Assembly: GCA_047631555.1 (NCBI GenBank)
Contig: JBLHZY010000002.1
Location: 434,001 to 498,000 of the forward strand
Direction: 5' to 3'
Source: JBLHZY01 sp047631555
GTDB taxonomy: Bacteria; Pseudomonadota; Alphaproteobacteria; Rhodobacterales; Rhodobacteraceae
Length of the DNA: 64,000 bases
Shown here piece by piece: positions 51,518-61,255 of the stretch. Below the pieces are notes generated by a model. It searched no databases, was not told the DNA's origin, and was given only the letters and a program-made list of their open reading frames with translations. Position numbers and translations under genes: made by a program. Position 1 is the first letter of the stretch. Every line of letters starts with the position of its first letter.

Positions 51518-52618
51518 ATGAATATGACGATCCAAGATATATACGCCGCGCGCGTGGCCGCGGGCGCGCTGCGCTCTGATCCGGCGCAGGTCGCGGTTTT
51601 GCCGATGCTTGAGGTGATCCGTGAGGGGCTGCATGGCATGGGCGCGGCGGGCGCGGGCAAGGGTCTGTTGCGCGGGCTGTTTTCGCGCGGGTCTGATGCG
51701 GATTTGCCCAAGGGGCTTTATCTTTGGGGCGGCGTTGGGCGCGGCAAATCGATGGTGATGGATTTGTTCTTTGAGGCGGTTGATGCGCCCAAGCGGCGGG
51801 TGCATTTTCATGCCTTCATGCAGGAGGTTCATCGCGCGCTTCATGCCGCGCGCGCACGCGGCGTTGAGGATGCGTTGCGCCCTGTTGGCCAAGAGATCGC
51901 CGCCTCGGTGCGCTTGCTGTGTTTTGATGAGATGCAGATCAGCGACATTACCGATGCGATGCTTGTTGGCCGTTTGTTTGAGATGCTATTTGAGGCGGGG
52001 GTTGTGGTTGTCACCACGTCCAACCGCGTTCCCGATGCGCTCTATAAAGACGGGCTCAATCGCCAGCTGTTCCTTCCCTTTATTGAGGTGTTGAAGGACA
52101 AGCTTGAAGTGCATCATTTGCACTCGCCTGTTGATTATCGCCAAGGGCGTCTGACCGGGACGCCGGTCTATTTCACTCCGGTAAATAGCGAAGCGCGCGT
52201 TGCGATGGATGATATCTGGCGCGATCTGACGGGCGGCGCGGCCGAGCCGCTGACGCTTAGTGTCAACAAGCGCGAAGTGGTTATCCCTGCGTTTCGCGAT
52301 GGGATCGGGCGGGCCAGTTTTTGGGAGCTCTGCGGCAAGATGCTTGGCGCGGCGGATTATCTCGCGATTGCTGATGCTGTGCGGGTTTTGTTGCTTGAGG
52401 ATGTGCCGGCTTTGGGGCGCAGCAATTTCAACGAGGCCAAGCGATTTGTGACGTTGATTGATGCGCTTTATGAGGCGCAGGTGCGGCTTGTGATCTCGGC
52501 AGCGGCCGATCCAGAGCACTTGTATCTTGAGGGCGAGGGGACGTTTGAATTTGAACGCACCGCCAGCCGCTTGCGGGAGATGCAGGATCAGGATTGGGGC
52601 AGCGAAAGCGCCGATTAA
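51518..52618 (+). CDS. zapE: ZapE/AFG1-family ATPase
   Basis: A 366-residue P-loop ATPase: GLYLWGGVGRGKSMVMDLFF (Walker A), VHFHAFMQEVHRAL, LLCFDEMQISDITDAM (Walker B) and TTSNRVPDALYKDGLNRQLFLPFI. ZapE acts at the division site in E. coli, and AFG1 homologues serve protein quality control in mitochondria. ATG at 51518 or 51524. In many alphaproteobacteria it is near mdh and suc genes; here it stands alone. Confidence 0.9.
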   Translation: MNMTIQDIYAARVAAGALRSDPAQVAVLPMLEVIREGLHGMGAAGAGKGLLRGLFSRGSDADLPKGLYLWGGVGRGKSMVMDLFFEAVDAPKRRVHFHAFMQEVHRALHAARARGVEDALRPVGQEIAASVRLLCFDEMQISDITDAMLVGRLFEMLFEAGVVVVTTSNRVPDALYKDGLNRQLFLPFIEVLKDKLEVHHLHSPVDYRQGRLTGTPVYFTPVNSEARVAMDDIWRDLTGGAAEPLTLSVNKREVVIPAFRDGIGRASFWELCGKMLGAADYLAIADAVRVLLLEDVPALGRSNFNEAKRFVTLIDALYEAQVRLVISAAADPEHLYLEGEGTFEFERTASRLREMQDQDWGSESAD

Positions 52619-52642
52619 GCGCCGCTCGCAGCCCCAGATTTC

Positions 52643-53758
52643 TTACTTCGGAATAACCAGTCGCTGACCGATTTGGATTTTGCTCGCGCTTGTGAGCGTG
52701 TCCTTATTGGCCTCAAAGATGCGGGTGTATTGCGATGTATCGCCGTAATAGAGCAGCGCGATATAGGCCAGACTATCGCCAGAAGTGACCCGGTATGTGC
52801 GGCCAGGCCCAAGGGGGGGCGCGGGCGGGATATCGGGGCGGCGCGCAGTCGTGCTGGACACGCTTGCGGTGCTTGCAGTGGCGGTCACTTTGGTTGAGGA
52901 AACCGCATTTTCAGAGCGCGCTTTTGAGGCGATCGAGGCGAGCAATGTGCGCGTATCGACCCGGCCGTCCGAGGTAACCATTTCTGCCGGGATCACCACC
53001 ATGCCGGATTTCTCGGCGTGGCGCAGCAGATCGTCGAATTCCTCTTCGCCGCCCTCGGTGAGCGATTGCACGATCAGGTCCTCAAGACCCTTCTTTTGCT
53101 CTTCTTCAGGTTTGCCGCGCAGCGCCGAGAGGCTGGCCAAAACGCCGTTGGTCATGTCCTGCATTTCGGTGTTTGGCGCAGGTTCGGCGGCGGCCTCTTC
53201 CTTTTCGTCTTCTTCCTCATCGCTGATGGTCACGCCGAGATCGGCCAAAACCGAACGGGTCAGCGCGCGGACGCGATCTTGATCCGTGTCGCCTTCGGCG
53301 TTTTGCGCCAGTTCAACGATTGTTGCCATTTGCTCGGCGTTGGTGCGCTGTTGAAAGACCTGTGGTTCGGCCTCAACGGCGGCCACTTCAGGGCGCGGCG
53401 TTGGCGCGATTTTGCGCGGGGTTTTTTCAACTGTTTGCGGCGCGACCGTATCGGTGATCCCGGTCACTTCGGCCAAGGCGGCGGCAACCGCTTGGCTTGT
53501 ATGCGCGGCAACTGCCTCGGGGCTTGAGGTCACAGCTGTGCGGCTTGCAAGCTGCGCTGGTTTGTTGGCCACGGGGGCGGGGGCTGTGATGGGCGTAGGG
53601 GCTTGGGGCGCGGGCTCTTGGGCAATGACAGTTGTGGTTTTTGCATTGGTCCCATCGGCATCCGGCACAAGCAGCATCACAGCGATCAACACCAACAGGG
53701 TGACCGCTGAGGCCGAAAGCACTTTAAGCATATCGATATCCTTCAGGTTCATCTTCAT
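52643..53758 (-). CDS. LysM-domain membrane-anchored protein
   Basis: A protein of about 371 residues. One N-terminal membrane helix (LSASAVTLLVLIAVMLLV), an Ala/Pro/Thr-rich stretch, an acidic region (DEEEDEKEEAAAEP near 195), and a C-terminal LysM domain (YRVTSGDSLAYIALLYYGDTSQYTRIFEANKDTL to LVIPK). LysM binds peptidoglycan, so it probably links membrane to wall. The start could be 53758, 53752 or 53731; the last has a GGAT site. It follows the rhodanese-like gene within 10 bases. Confidence 0.8.
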   Translation of the reverse strand: MKMNLKDIDMLKVLSASAVTLLVLIAVMLLVPDADGTNAKTTTVIAQEPAPQAPTPITAPAPVANKPAQLASRTAVTSSPEAVAAHTSQAVAAALAEVTGITDTVAPQTVEKTPRKIAPTPRPEVAAVEAEPQVFQQRTNAEQMATIVELAQNAEGDTDQDRVRALTRSVLADLGVTISDEEEDEKEEAAAEPAPNTEMQDMTNGVLASLSALRGKPEEEQKKGLEDLIVQSLTEGGEEEFDDLLRHAEKSGMVVIPAEMVTSDGRVDTRTLLASIASKARSENAVSSTKVTATASTASVSSTTARRPDIPPAPPLGPGRTYRVTSGDSLAYIALLYYGDTSQYTRIFEANKDTLTSASKIQIGQRLVIPK

Positions 53759-53766
53759 CGGTCTGA

Positions 53767-54393
53767 TCAAGGCGCTGTAACGGTGAGGCCGAGCATCAAC
53801 CATGATTGCAAGCCCCCGCGATAAAATTTGAGCTTCTCAGCCGGGTAGCCTGCGTCCAGAAGGCTTAGGATCGAAACGCTGGCCTCGTTGCTCCAAGGAC
53901 CATGGGTAAGGAAGGCCAGTTCCACCGCACCGTCAAAGTTCCAAACGCCATCTTTTTCGGTGGCACCCAAGGCTTTCATGATTTCGCCGCGGTAAGGATT
54001 GACCTTATGCAGCGTGCTGTCGGGGATGTTGATCGCGCCGGGAACGGAGCCTTTTTGATACCAAGCCGGGACGCGGCTATCGACCAGAATGCCAAGCCCT
54101 TGGCCGACTTTGGCTTCAAGAAAATCCATCACTTCAAGTTCGCCAAGCGTTTGGACGCCATCGGCAACAACTTCGGGTTCGATGCAATAGGGCGGGCAGG
54201 CGCGCGATGTACGAGCGAATTCGCCAGTCAGCACGTTCTCTTGGTTTTGGACCCGCGAGATGGTGATCGTTTGGCCCGCAATTTCGATCGTGCGGGCGCC
54301 CATGTCTTGCGTGATTTTGACATCTTGCGCGGTGGCTTGTGTGGCAACGCAGAGCCCCACAATTAGAAGTGCAGAGCGAATATTTCGCAGCAT
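53767..54393 (-). CDS. Periplasmic rhodanese-like protein without catalytic Cys
   Basis: A 208-residue protein with a signal peptide (about 1-22, ATAQ) and a C-terminal rhodanese fold: GILVDSRVPAWYQKGSVPGAINIP, then FLTHGPWSNEASVSILSLLDAGYPAEKLKFYRGGLQSW. Where rhodaneses have the persulfide-forming Cys, this reads THGPWS. Two cysteines (RACPPYC) lie upstream and could form a disulfide. It is likely catalytically inactive and may bind a ligand. ATG at 54393 has a GGGGG site. It leads into the LysM gene. Confidence 0.85.
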   Translation of the reverse strand: MLRNIRSALLIVGLCVATQATAQDVKITQDMGARTIEIAGQTITISRVQNQENVLTGEFARTSRACPPYCIEPEVVADGVQTLGELEVMDFLEAKVGQGLGILVDSRVPAWYQKGSVPGAINIPDSTLHKVNPYRGEIMKALGATEKDGVWNFDGAVELAFLTHGPWSNEASVSILSLLDAGYPAEKLKFYRGGLQSWLMLGLTVTAP

Positions 54394-54569
54394 CGGTAAT
54401 CCCCCAGATTTACTCGTCACACGGATAGTATGGCAGCTACGGTGCGAAAGCGTTTGTTACTTTGTTATACTACATTTTGATCGCTTGTGTCCCTTTGGTC
54501 AACATGAAGGGTGCCCGTCAAGGCGATTAGATTGCGATTAAAGCGGGTTTTAGGGCCAAGTGAGGCCGA

Positions 54570-55844
54570 TTAGCCGTTTTCGCGCGCGATATGACCGGCA
54601 AGGTAGAGCGAGCCGCAGATAAGGATGCGCGCATCCGGGGCGGTTCTAACAATGGCTTTGATCGCGGCGCTGACAGATTCGGCGCAGATTGCCGGCAGGC
54701 CAATATCTTGGGCGGCTTTGGCCGTGGCCTCTGCGGGCAAGGTGTTTTGCTCATTGGGGATGGTGACGGCGGTAAGGCTTTGCGCCTCATCCGCAAGGGG
54801 GCGCAAGAAGCCTGCGATGTCCTTGGTGTTGAGCATGCCGCAGATAAGATGCGTCGGGCGCTTGGGCAGCTCTGCGAGCACTTTGGCAAGCGCGATTCCA
54901 GCAGCCGGATTGTGCCCGCCATCGAGCCAAAGTTCCGCCGCGCCAGCCGCATCTACCAGCGGGCCCTTGCGCAGGCGTTGCATGCGCGCGGGCCATTGGG
55001 CGCGGCTCACGGCGGCCTCGCAGGCGGCATTATCCATCCCCAAAGCGCGCAGGGCAGCGATCGCCATTCCGGCGTTTTGGATTTGGTGAGCGCCGATCAG
55101 ATTGGGCAGGGGCAGGTCAAGCAATCCGGCTTCATCTTGGAAGGCCATGCGGCCATATTCTTGCGCGATATGCCAGTGCTGGCCGTAGCTTTGAAGCGGC
55201 GCGCCAAGGCGGGCGGCGCGGGCCTCGATCACTGTTTCACTGGCCTCTTCTTGCGGGCCAACGATGCAAGGCACGCCGCGCTTAAGGATGCCGGCTTTTT
55301 CGCCTGCGATCTCTTCCAATGTCTCGCCAAGGAATTGCTGATGGTCGATTGAGACCGGGGTGATGATTGTTAGCGCGGGTTTTTCGATCACGTTGGTCGC
55401 GTCTAGCCGCCCGCCAAGGCCGACCTCAAGGAGGGTGTAATCCGCGGGCGTGCGCGCAAAGGCAAGGATCGCGGCGACGGTTGTGATCTCAAAATAGGTG
55501 ATGCCCGCGCCGTTATTTGCCGCGTAGCATTCGTCCAAAACGGCGCTTAGGGCGTCTTCGGAAATCAGCTCGCCCGCGATGCGGATGCGTTCGTGAAAAC
55601 GGGCGAGATGCGGGGAAGTATAGGCATGAACGCGCTTTCCCGCCGCCTCAAGCCCGGCGCGGATCATCGCTTGGGTCGAGCCTTTGCCATTGGTGCCCGC
55701 GATATGGATCACCGGGGGCAGATCGTTTTGCGGATTGCCGAGCGCCTCGAGCAGCGGCCAAACGCGATCCAGCGTGAGATCAATGATCTTTGGGTGGAGC
55801 GACATCATCCGCGCAAGGATGATGTCGGAATTGGCTTGGCTCAC
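54570..55844 (-). CDS. folC: Bifunctional folylpolyglutamate / dihydrofolate synthase
   Basis: A 424-residue FolC: VIHIAGTNGKGSTQAMI (P-loop), VHAYTSPHLARFHERI, LLEVGLGGRLDATNV, HQQFLGETLEEIAGEKAGI and LWLDGGHNP. It makes dihydrofolate and adds glutamates. The GTG start overlaps the accD stop (GTGA), so accD-folC are coupled, a common arrangement in proteobacteria. Confidence 0.95.
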   Translation of the reverse strand: MSQANSDIILARMMSLHPKIIDLTLDRVWPLLEALGNPQNDLPPVIHIAGTNGKGSTQAMIRAGLEAAGKRVHAYTSPHLARFHERIRIAGELISEDALSAVLDECYAANNGAGITYFEITTVAAILAFARTPADYTLLEVGLGGRLDATNVIEKPALTIITPVSIDHQQFLGETLEEIAGEKAGILKRGVPCIVGPQEEASETVIEARAARLGAPLQSYGQHWHIAQEYGRMAFQDEAGLLDLPLPNLIGAHQIQNAGMAIAALRALGMDNAACEAAVSRAQWPARMQRLRKGPLVDAAGAAELWLDGGHNPAAGIALAKVLAELPKRPTHLICGMLNTKDIAGFLRPLADEAQSLTAVTIPNEQNTLPAEATAKAAQDIGLPAICAESVSAAIKAIVRTAPDARILICGSLYLAGHIARENG

Positions 55845-56833
55845 TTTTTCGCAGCTTTGCTTGCGGCGGCTTTTGCGGCTTCTTTTTCGGCGAGCGCGGC
55901 AGCGGCGGCATCGCGCGCCTCTTGCGGGATGGGCGCTGCGGCCTCTTCTTCGCTTGGCGCAGGAAGCTCGGCGGCGACGGGTGGCGGCATGCCCAAAAGC
56001 ATCCGCGTGATGGTGATCAGCTCATCGCGCAATTGGCTGCGCGGGGTGACCCGATCCAGCATCCCGTGATCGAGAAGGTATTCTGAGCGCTGAAAGCCCT
56101 CAGGTAGTTTTTCGCGGATTGTTTGCTCAATCACGCGCGGCCCGGCAAAGCAAATCAGCGCGTTTGGCTCAGCAATATGGACATCGCCAAGCATCGCATA
56201 AGAGGCCGTAACGCCGCCCGATGTGGGGTTGGTCAGTACAACGATATAGGGCAGGCCCGCTTCTTTGAGCATCTCAACCGCGACAGTTGTGCGCGGCATT
56301 TGCATCAGGCTGAGAATGCCTTCCTGCATACGCGCGCCGCCAGCGGCAGAGAAGAGGATCAATGGGCGTTTGAGCTTAATCGCGCGCTGGGCCGCGGCGA
56401 TGATCGCATTGCCCACATACATCCCCATAGAGCCGCCCATGAAGGTAAAATCTTGAACGGCCGCCACGATCGGTGTGCGGCCCATTTCGCCCTCAGCAAT
56501 CAGCATTGCCTCAGCTTCGCCGGTTTTCTTTTGGGCCGCTTTCATCCGCTCGGGATATTTCTTTTGATCGCGAAAGTGCAGCGGATCGGCAATCGGCGCC
56601 GGAACAGCGATCTCGGTAAAGACGCCGCCATCAAACAGATTGTTCAGCCGCTCGCGGGCCGAAAGCGCCATGTGATGATCGCAATTGGTGCAAACATTTA
56701 GATTGTCGCTCAATTCGCGGTGAAACAGCATCGTGCCGCACTCGGAACATTTCGTCCAAAGATTATCGGGGACTTCTCTGCGCGAGAAGATCGAATTGAT
56801 CGTGGGGCGAACGTAATTGGTAATCCAGTTCAT
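55841..56833 (-). CDS. accD: Acetyl-CoA carboxylase carboxyltransferase subunit beta
   Basis: A 330-residue AccD. N-terminal zinc ribbon: Cys at about 29, 32, 48 and 51 (TKCSECGTM and VCTNCDHHM). The carboxyltransferase body includes MGGSMGMYVGNAI, SAAGGARMQEGILSLMQM and LTNPTSGGVTASYAM. It transfers the carboxyl group to acetyl-CoA with AccA. The C-terminus has an Ala/Glu/Lys-rich tail (about 285-330). Start ATG 56833; an ATG four codons earlier is possible. Confidence 0.95.
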   Translation of the reverse strand: MNWITNYVRPTINSIFSRREVPDNLWTKCSECGTMLFHRELSDNLNVCTNCDHHMALSARERLNNLFDGGVFTEIAVPAPIADPLHFRDQKKYPERMKAAQKKTGEAEAMLIAEGEMGRTPIVAAVQDFTFMGGSMGMYVGNAIIAAAQRAIKLKRPLILFSAAGGARMQEGILSLMQMPRTTVAVEMLKEAGLPYIVVLTNPTSGGVTASYAMLGDVHIAEPNALICFAGPRVIEQTIREKLPEGFQRSEYLLDHGMLDRVTPRSQLRDELITITRMLLGMPPPVAAELPAPSEEEAAAPIPQEARDAAAAALAEKEAAKAAASKAAKK

Positions 56834-56895
56834 CGGGGCCTGCATGCGTTGGACTGTGTTTCACTTCAAATAAGCTGGGCGGGCGCGAAATGCAA

Positions 56896-57777
56896 TCAGC
56901 GCCTGATCGCGATGCGACAGGTAAGCCAGGCGACGAGCAAATGCAGGATATCTAGGAGCATTGGCGCAGAGAGCAGCTCGATATCGTTGATCGAGAAGGG
57001 ATGGTGATACAGCGCCAGCCCCGAGAAGCTATCAGGCATCGCCACAAGCAGCATCGCAGCCGCGTTATTGACCAGATGCAGCGCGATGGCCGGCCCAAGC
57101 GAGCCGCTTCGGGCGGTCAGATCGGCGGCGGCAACCCCAAAGAGCAGCGCCCAGATGACGATAAACGGGGCCAGTTCGCCATTTTCCGCGCTATAATGGC
57201 CAATCGAAAACAGTGTCGCGGGGATGAGGATCCAGATCAACGGGGATTTGAAACGCGCGCCGAGTTGTTGCTGAAGATAGCCGCGAAACATGATCTCTTC
57301 GGTGCTGACTTGGACCAAGATACCAAGCAGAGCGAGGGGCAAAATGAGCAGCCATTTGCCAAAATTAAGATTGGCAATCAGCGGCTCGCTTCCGCCCGAG
57401 GGGATCAGGAAAAGCGCGACGGTAAGGATCATGAGCAGCCGGATACAGCGCCAGAAATCAGGAAGTGCTGCGCCAAATGGCCCGATCAGGCTTTGCAGGC
57501 CGCGATTGTGCAGCAATTTGGCGACGCCGACAGTAGCAATAAGGGTAAGTCCAAAGGAAAAGAGCAGGAAGAGAACCGCGCCCGGCGTGCTTCCCAATGG
57601 CTCGGCAAGCAATGTGTAACGCGTCCAATCGGGGAAGGCATTGCCGACAGCGCCAAAGGCAAGGGCGTTCAGGATTGAGGCGGTGATCAGGATCGCCACG
57701 AAGCCAGCGAGCGTGCGCCAAATCTCGGATCGCGCTTTGGCGGGCTTGGTCATCCATGAGTGGCGTTGGTATTGCAT
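56896..57777 (-). CDS. CPBP-family intramembrane metalloprotease
   Basis: A 293-residue membrane protein with about eight hydrophobic segments. The CPBP (Abi/CAAX) motifs are STEEIMFRGYL (EExxxR), FSIGHYSAE and the C-terminal HLVNN. This family includes CAAX prenyl proteases and bacteriocin-immunity proteins; bacterial members mostly have unknown targets. The start could instead be the ATG at 57753. It is divergent from ilvD. Confidence 0.88.
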   Translation of the reverse strand: MQYQRHSWMTKPAKARSEIWRTLAGFVAILITASILNALAFGAVGNAFPDWTRYTLLAEPLGSTPGAVLFLLFSFGLTLIATVGVAKLLHNRGLQSLIGPFGAALPDFWRCIRLLMILTVALFLIPSGGSEPLIANLNFGKWLLILPLALLGILVQVSTEEIMFRGYLQQQLGARFKSPLIWILIPATLFSIGHYSAENGELAPFIVIWALLFGVAAADLTARSGSLGPAIALHLVNNAAAMLLVAMPDSFSGLALYHHPFSINDIELLSAPMLLDILHLLVAWLTCRIAIRR

Positions 57778-57956
57778 TGGCGCTCCGCTGTTTGGCGCAA
57801 CCTAAGCGGGCGTTTGCGGGGATGCAATCTGTTGGGGCGACAGAATTTGCGCGGCCTATGCTATGCAGGGTTTTGCGGCGTGTTTTGTGCAATCGCGCTT
57901 GTGAAATGCGCGCCCGTAGCCTATGCCAATTTGGATTTCAGACGGGAGGCCCAGCC

Positions 57957-59690
57957 ATGAATAAACGCGTATTTGATAAGTCCAAACTGCCCAGCCGCCA
58001 TGTAACCGAAGGGCCAGAGCGCGCGCCGCACCGCTCTTATCTCTATGCGATGGGGCTTTCTGAGGAAGAAATTCATCAGCCGCTGGTTGGCGTTGCCACA
58101 TGTTGGAATGAAGCCGCCCCGTGTAATATTTCGCTGAACCGTCAGGCGCAGGCCGTCAAGTTGGGCGTAAAAGCCGCCGAGGGCACGCCGCGCGAATTCA
58201 CCACCATCACCGTCACCGACGGGATCGCCATGGGCCATGAGGGCATGCGCTCTTCGCTCGCCTCGCGCGATGCGATTGCTGATACGGTTGAGCTGACCAT
58301 GCGCGGCCATTGCTATGATGCGATTGTTGGGCTTGCGGGCTGTGATAAATCGCTGCCGGGCATGATGATGGCCATGGTGCGCCTCAATACGCCGTCTGTG
58401 TTTATCTATGGCGGGTCGATCCTTCCGGGCCGCCTGAATGGGCGCGATGTTGTTGTGCAGGATGTGTTTGAAGCTGTTGGCGAGCATCAGGCAGGCAATA
58501 TGACCGATGCCGAACTCGATATTCTTGAGCGCGTCGCTTGCCCAACGTCGGGCGCTTGTGGCGGGCAATATACGGCCAATACGATGGCTTGTGTGTCTGA
58601 GGCGATCGGGCTTGCGCTGATCAATTCTTCGGGCATGCCTGCGCCATATGAGAGCCGCGATCAATACGGCGAGGCTTCCGGCGCCGCTGTAATGAACCTG
58701 CTTGAGAAGAACATCCGCGCGCGTGATATCGTCACCAAAGAAAGCCTGATCAATGCCGCGCGCGTTGTGGCTTGTACGGGCGGCTCGACCAATGCTGGCC
58801 TGCACCTTCCGGCGATTGCGCATGAAGCGGGGATTGATTTCGATCTCTTTGATGTTTGCGATATTTTCCGCGACACGCCTTACTTCGTGAACCTCAAGCC
58901 GGGAGGCGAATATGTTGCCAAGGATCTGTTTGAGGCGGGCGGCGTTCCGGTTGTTCTGCGCGAGCTGAAAAAAGCCGGCCTCATCTTTGAAGATTGCATG
59001 ACAGCGAGCGGCAATTCGATCGGTGAAGAGCTTGATCGCATCACCCGCGAAGTCGATGGCAAAGTGATCCATTCGATCTCGACGCCGCTTTCCAAAACCG
59101 GCGGCGTTGTTGGGCTGCGCGGCAATCTGGCCCCAGAGGGCGCGATAGTGAAGGTTGCGGGCATGTCTGAAACGGATCAAGTGTTCACCGGCCCTGCGCG
59201 GGTTTTTGAATGCGAAGAAGAGGCCTTTGCCGCCGTTCAAAAGCGTGATTACAAAGAAGGCGAAGTGCTTGTGATCCGCAATGAGGGCCCCGCTGGCGGC
59301 CCGGGCATGCGCGAGATGTTGGCAACAACAGCCGCGCTTTCCGGCCAAGGCATGGGCAAGAAGGTTGCGCTGATCACCGATGGCCGCTTCTCGGGCGCGA
59401 CGCGCGGCTTTTGCGTTGGCCATGTTGGGCCAGAGGCGGCGCATTGCGGCCCCATCGCCTTGCTGAAAGATGGTGATATGATCACGCTCAATGCGGTAAA
59501 GGGCGAGATTTCCGTTGATCTGACGGACGCTGAGCTTGAAGCGCGCAAGGCCGATTGGAAAGGCCCACGCGAAACGCTTTATGCATCTGGTGCGCTTTAT
59601 AAATATGCCCAGCTCGTTGGCTCAACCCGTTTGGGCGCGGTGACGCATCCGGGCGCCAAGGCCGAGCGTCACATCTATATGGACCTGTAA
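57957..59690 (+). CDS. ilvD: Dihydroxy-acid dehydratase
   Basis: A 577-residue IlvD. Cluster/active-site motifs: GVATCWNEAAPCN, LAGCDKSLPGMMMAM, CPTSGACGGQYTANTMACV and GRFSGATRGFCVGHVGPEA. It makes the 2-keto acids for valine and isoleucine. ATG at 57957 has a GGGAGG site; the frame extends 67 codons upstream without support. The stop overlaps the following lipoprotein gene (TAATG). Confidence 0.96.
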   Translation: MNKRVFDKSKLPSRHVTEGPERAPHRSYLYAMGLSEEEIHQPLVGVATCWNEAAPCNISLNRQAQAVKLGVKAAEGTPREFTTITVTDGIAMGHEGMRSSLASRDAIADTVELTMRGHCYDAIVGLAGCDKSLPGMMMAMVRLNTPSVFIYGGSILPGRLNGRDVVVQDVFEAVGEHQAGNMTDAELDILERVACPTSGACGGQYTANTMACVSEAIGLALINSSGMPAPYESRDQYGEASGAAVMNLLEKNIRARDIVTKESLINAARVVACTGGSTNAGLHLPAIAHEAGIDFDLFDVCDIFRDTPYFVNLKPGGEYVAKDLFEAGGVPVVLRELKKAGLIFEDCMTASGNSIGEELDRITREVDGKVIHSISTPLSKTGGVVGLRGNLAPEGAIVKVAGMSETDQVFTGPARVFECEEEAFAAVQKRDYKEGEVLVIRNEGPAGGPGMREMLATTAALSGQGMGKKVALITDGRFSGATRGFCVGHVGPEAAHCGPIALLKDGDMITLNAVKGEISVDLTDAELEARKADWKGPRETLYASGALYKYAQLVGSTRLGAVTHPGAKAERHIYMDL

Positions 59691-60334
59691 TGCGCCTCTT
59701 TGGACGCATATTGAAAACACGCGCGGGGGCAGGATTTGCCCTCGCCCTTTTTGGCTTGGGGGGCTGCGTTTCAAGCCTATCTGCGCCTGAGGTTACCTCT
59801 GCAAATTCGGCCGCGCGCCAGATCGCTGTTGCTGATCAAAGCATCCTGATCACGGGGCCCAAAGGCTATTGCATTGATCCCGCCGCGACCCGCGATACAG
59901 CGGGCAGCGCGTTTGTTTTGCTTGGGGCTTGTGGGGCGGTTGATGGGCAAGGCGGCGGCGCGAAAGCGGGGCTTTTGCTCGCCTCGCTCACATCGTCCGG
60001 CGCGGGCCGCGTTGCCGGGGCAACCGAACAGCTCGCAATCTATTTTGCCTCGCCTGAGGGGCGCGCCGCGCTGAGCCGTTCTGGCGATGCGCAAGCAGTC
60101 AAGCTTTTGGATCACCGGGTTGAGAATGACGCACTTTATTTGTATCTGCGCGATACATCCCAAGCGAGCCTTGCAGGCGTTGCACCGGAATATTGGCGCG
60201 GCATGTTTGATGTAAACGGCCATATCGCGACCGTTTCCGTGATGGATTTTGCCCAAGCGCCAAACAAAGCCAACACAGGTTTGGAGCGCGCGCGGGCCTT
60301 TCGGCGCAAAATTCGCCCGGCAAACCAGAAATAA
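59690..60334 (+). CDS. Lipoprotein of unknown function
   Basis: A 214-residue protein whose N-terminus (basic, hydrophobic, then FGLGGC) is a lipoprotein signal with Cys near 26. Mature part has a Cys pair (YCIDPAA and GACGAV) and a C-terminal basic end (RAFRRKIRPANQK). It contains an ATEQLAIYFASPEGRAAL helix and YLYLRDTS strand; no named family recognised. TAATG overlap with ilvD is probably coincidental in function, as it recurs with lineage hypotheticals. Confidence 0.7.
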   Translation: MRLFGRILKTRAGAGFALALFGLGGCVSSLSAPEVTSANSAARQIAVADQSILITGPKGYCIDPAATRDTAGSAFVLLGACGAVDGQGGGAKAGLLLASLTSSGAGRVAGATEQLAIYFASPEGRAALSRSGDAQAVKLLDHRVENDALYLYLRDTSQASLAGVAPEYWRGMFDVNGHIATVSVMDFAQAPNKANTGLERARAFRRKIRPANQK

Positions 60335-60467
60335 ACCCCGCTGATTGTTGCCATTAGGGAACCAATCACTGTATTTCTTTTGCGTTTGTTGAAGAGTAAC
60401 CTTTGGCCGTGATACTTCGCGCGTTACCTTAGACAAACCAAAGACATATGGCAGGATAGGCGGGCAA

Positions 60468-61241
60468 ATGGCTTCCCGAATTGGGAAAATCTCTGATAGA
60501 TTGGTGTTTCGCCGGGTTTTGCGGCGTTGGCGCAAGCTGGCGGAGCGCGCCGAATCGACGGATCTCGGCACTTTGCGCAAAACGCGGGTGCGGGCGCGCG
60601 AATTGCGTCGTCAGTTGGATCGGGTGCTTTATGTCGCCGATAGCCGCCTGACTTTGCCGCTGATCAGCTCGAATGCGCTACAGCCGCCGCTTCATTCCGA
60701 TTGGGCCTATCGCCCGCAGCTTTGGCGCGGGCCGATTACCCCGCCGGGCATGGCGGCTGTGCGCTCCAAAACCGAGATCGGGCCTGAGGTCGCTGTGTTT
60801 CACGATTGCCGGATTTCCGAGCTTACGCTGCGCCAAATCCGCAATACCAACGAGCAAGACCTCGCGCCGTTTGGGCTGCGCATGGACGTGTTTCGCTTTG
60901 ACGGCAGCTTTCTATCCTTGGTGATCGAGCTGCCGCCGGAGTCTTGTGAAGGGCTTCTGCGCCGCCATTTGGTTCGGATTTCGACGATTGTTGAGATGGA
61001 AAAACCGCTGGAAATCTTTGCCCGGCTCAATATCAAACACGGCCCCAACACCGAGCAGATTGTGCGCGAATTGCCGATTGATGCGGATGAGGTCTCGGTC
61101 GATTTTGATCTGGCCTATACTAAGCTGAATGAAAAGCGGGTTGAGCGGATGTGGATCGATCTGATTTTTGAGGGTCCCGAGATGAACCAAATCTCGTTGC
61201 GCGATGTTACCTTTAGCCGCCGCCCGCGGGCCGAATTGTAA
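60468..61241 (+). CDS. DUF6478-like conserved protein
   Basis: A 257-residue basic-N-terminal protein (RRVLRRWRKLAERAE) with conserved-looking WAYRPQLWRGPITPPGM, EVAVFHDCRISELTLRQIRN and DLAPFGLRMDVFRFDGSFLSLVIELP. It fits what I recall of DUF6478, largely confined to Rhodobacterales. No signal peptide or membrane segment. Function unknown. It is 14 bases upstream of another lineage hypothetical. Confidence 0.75.
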   Translation: MASRIGKISDRLVFRRVLRRWRKLAERAESTDLGTLRKTRVRARELRRQLDRVLYVADSRLTLPLISSNALQPPLHSDWAYRPQLWRGPITPPGMAAVRSKTEIGPEVAVFHDCRISELTLRQIRNTNEQDLAPFGLRMDVFRFDGSFLSLVIELPPESCEGLLRRHLVRISTIVEMEKPLEIFARLNIKHGPNTEQIVRELPIDADEVSVDFDLAYTKLNEKRVERMWIDLIFEGPEMNQISLRDVTFSRRPRAEL

Positions 61242-61255
61242 GGAAAGGAAATGCT

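Noticed and set aside
57921..59444. 507-residue open frame antisense to ilvD
   Set aside because: The plus strand encodes full-length IlvD with all motifs; the antisense frame is Arg/His/Ala-rich with no domain and reflects codon bias.
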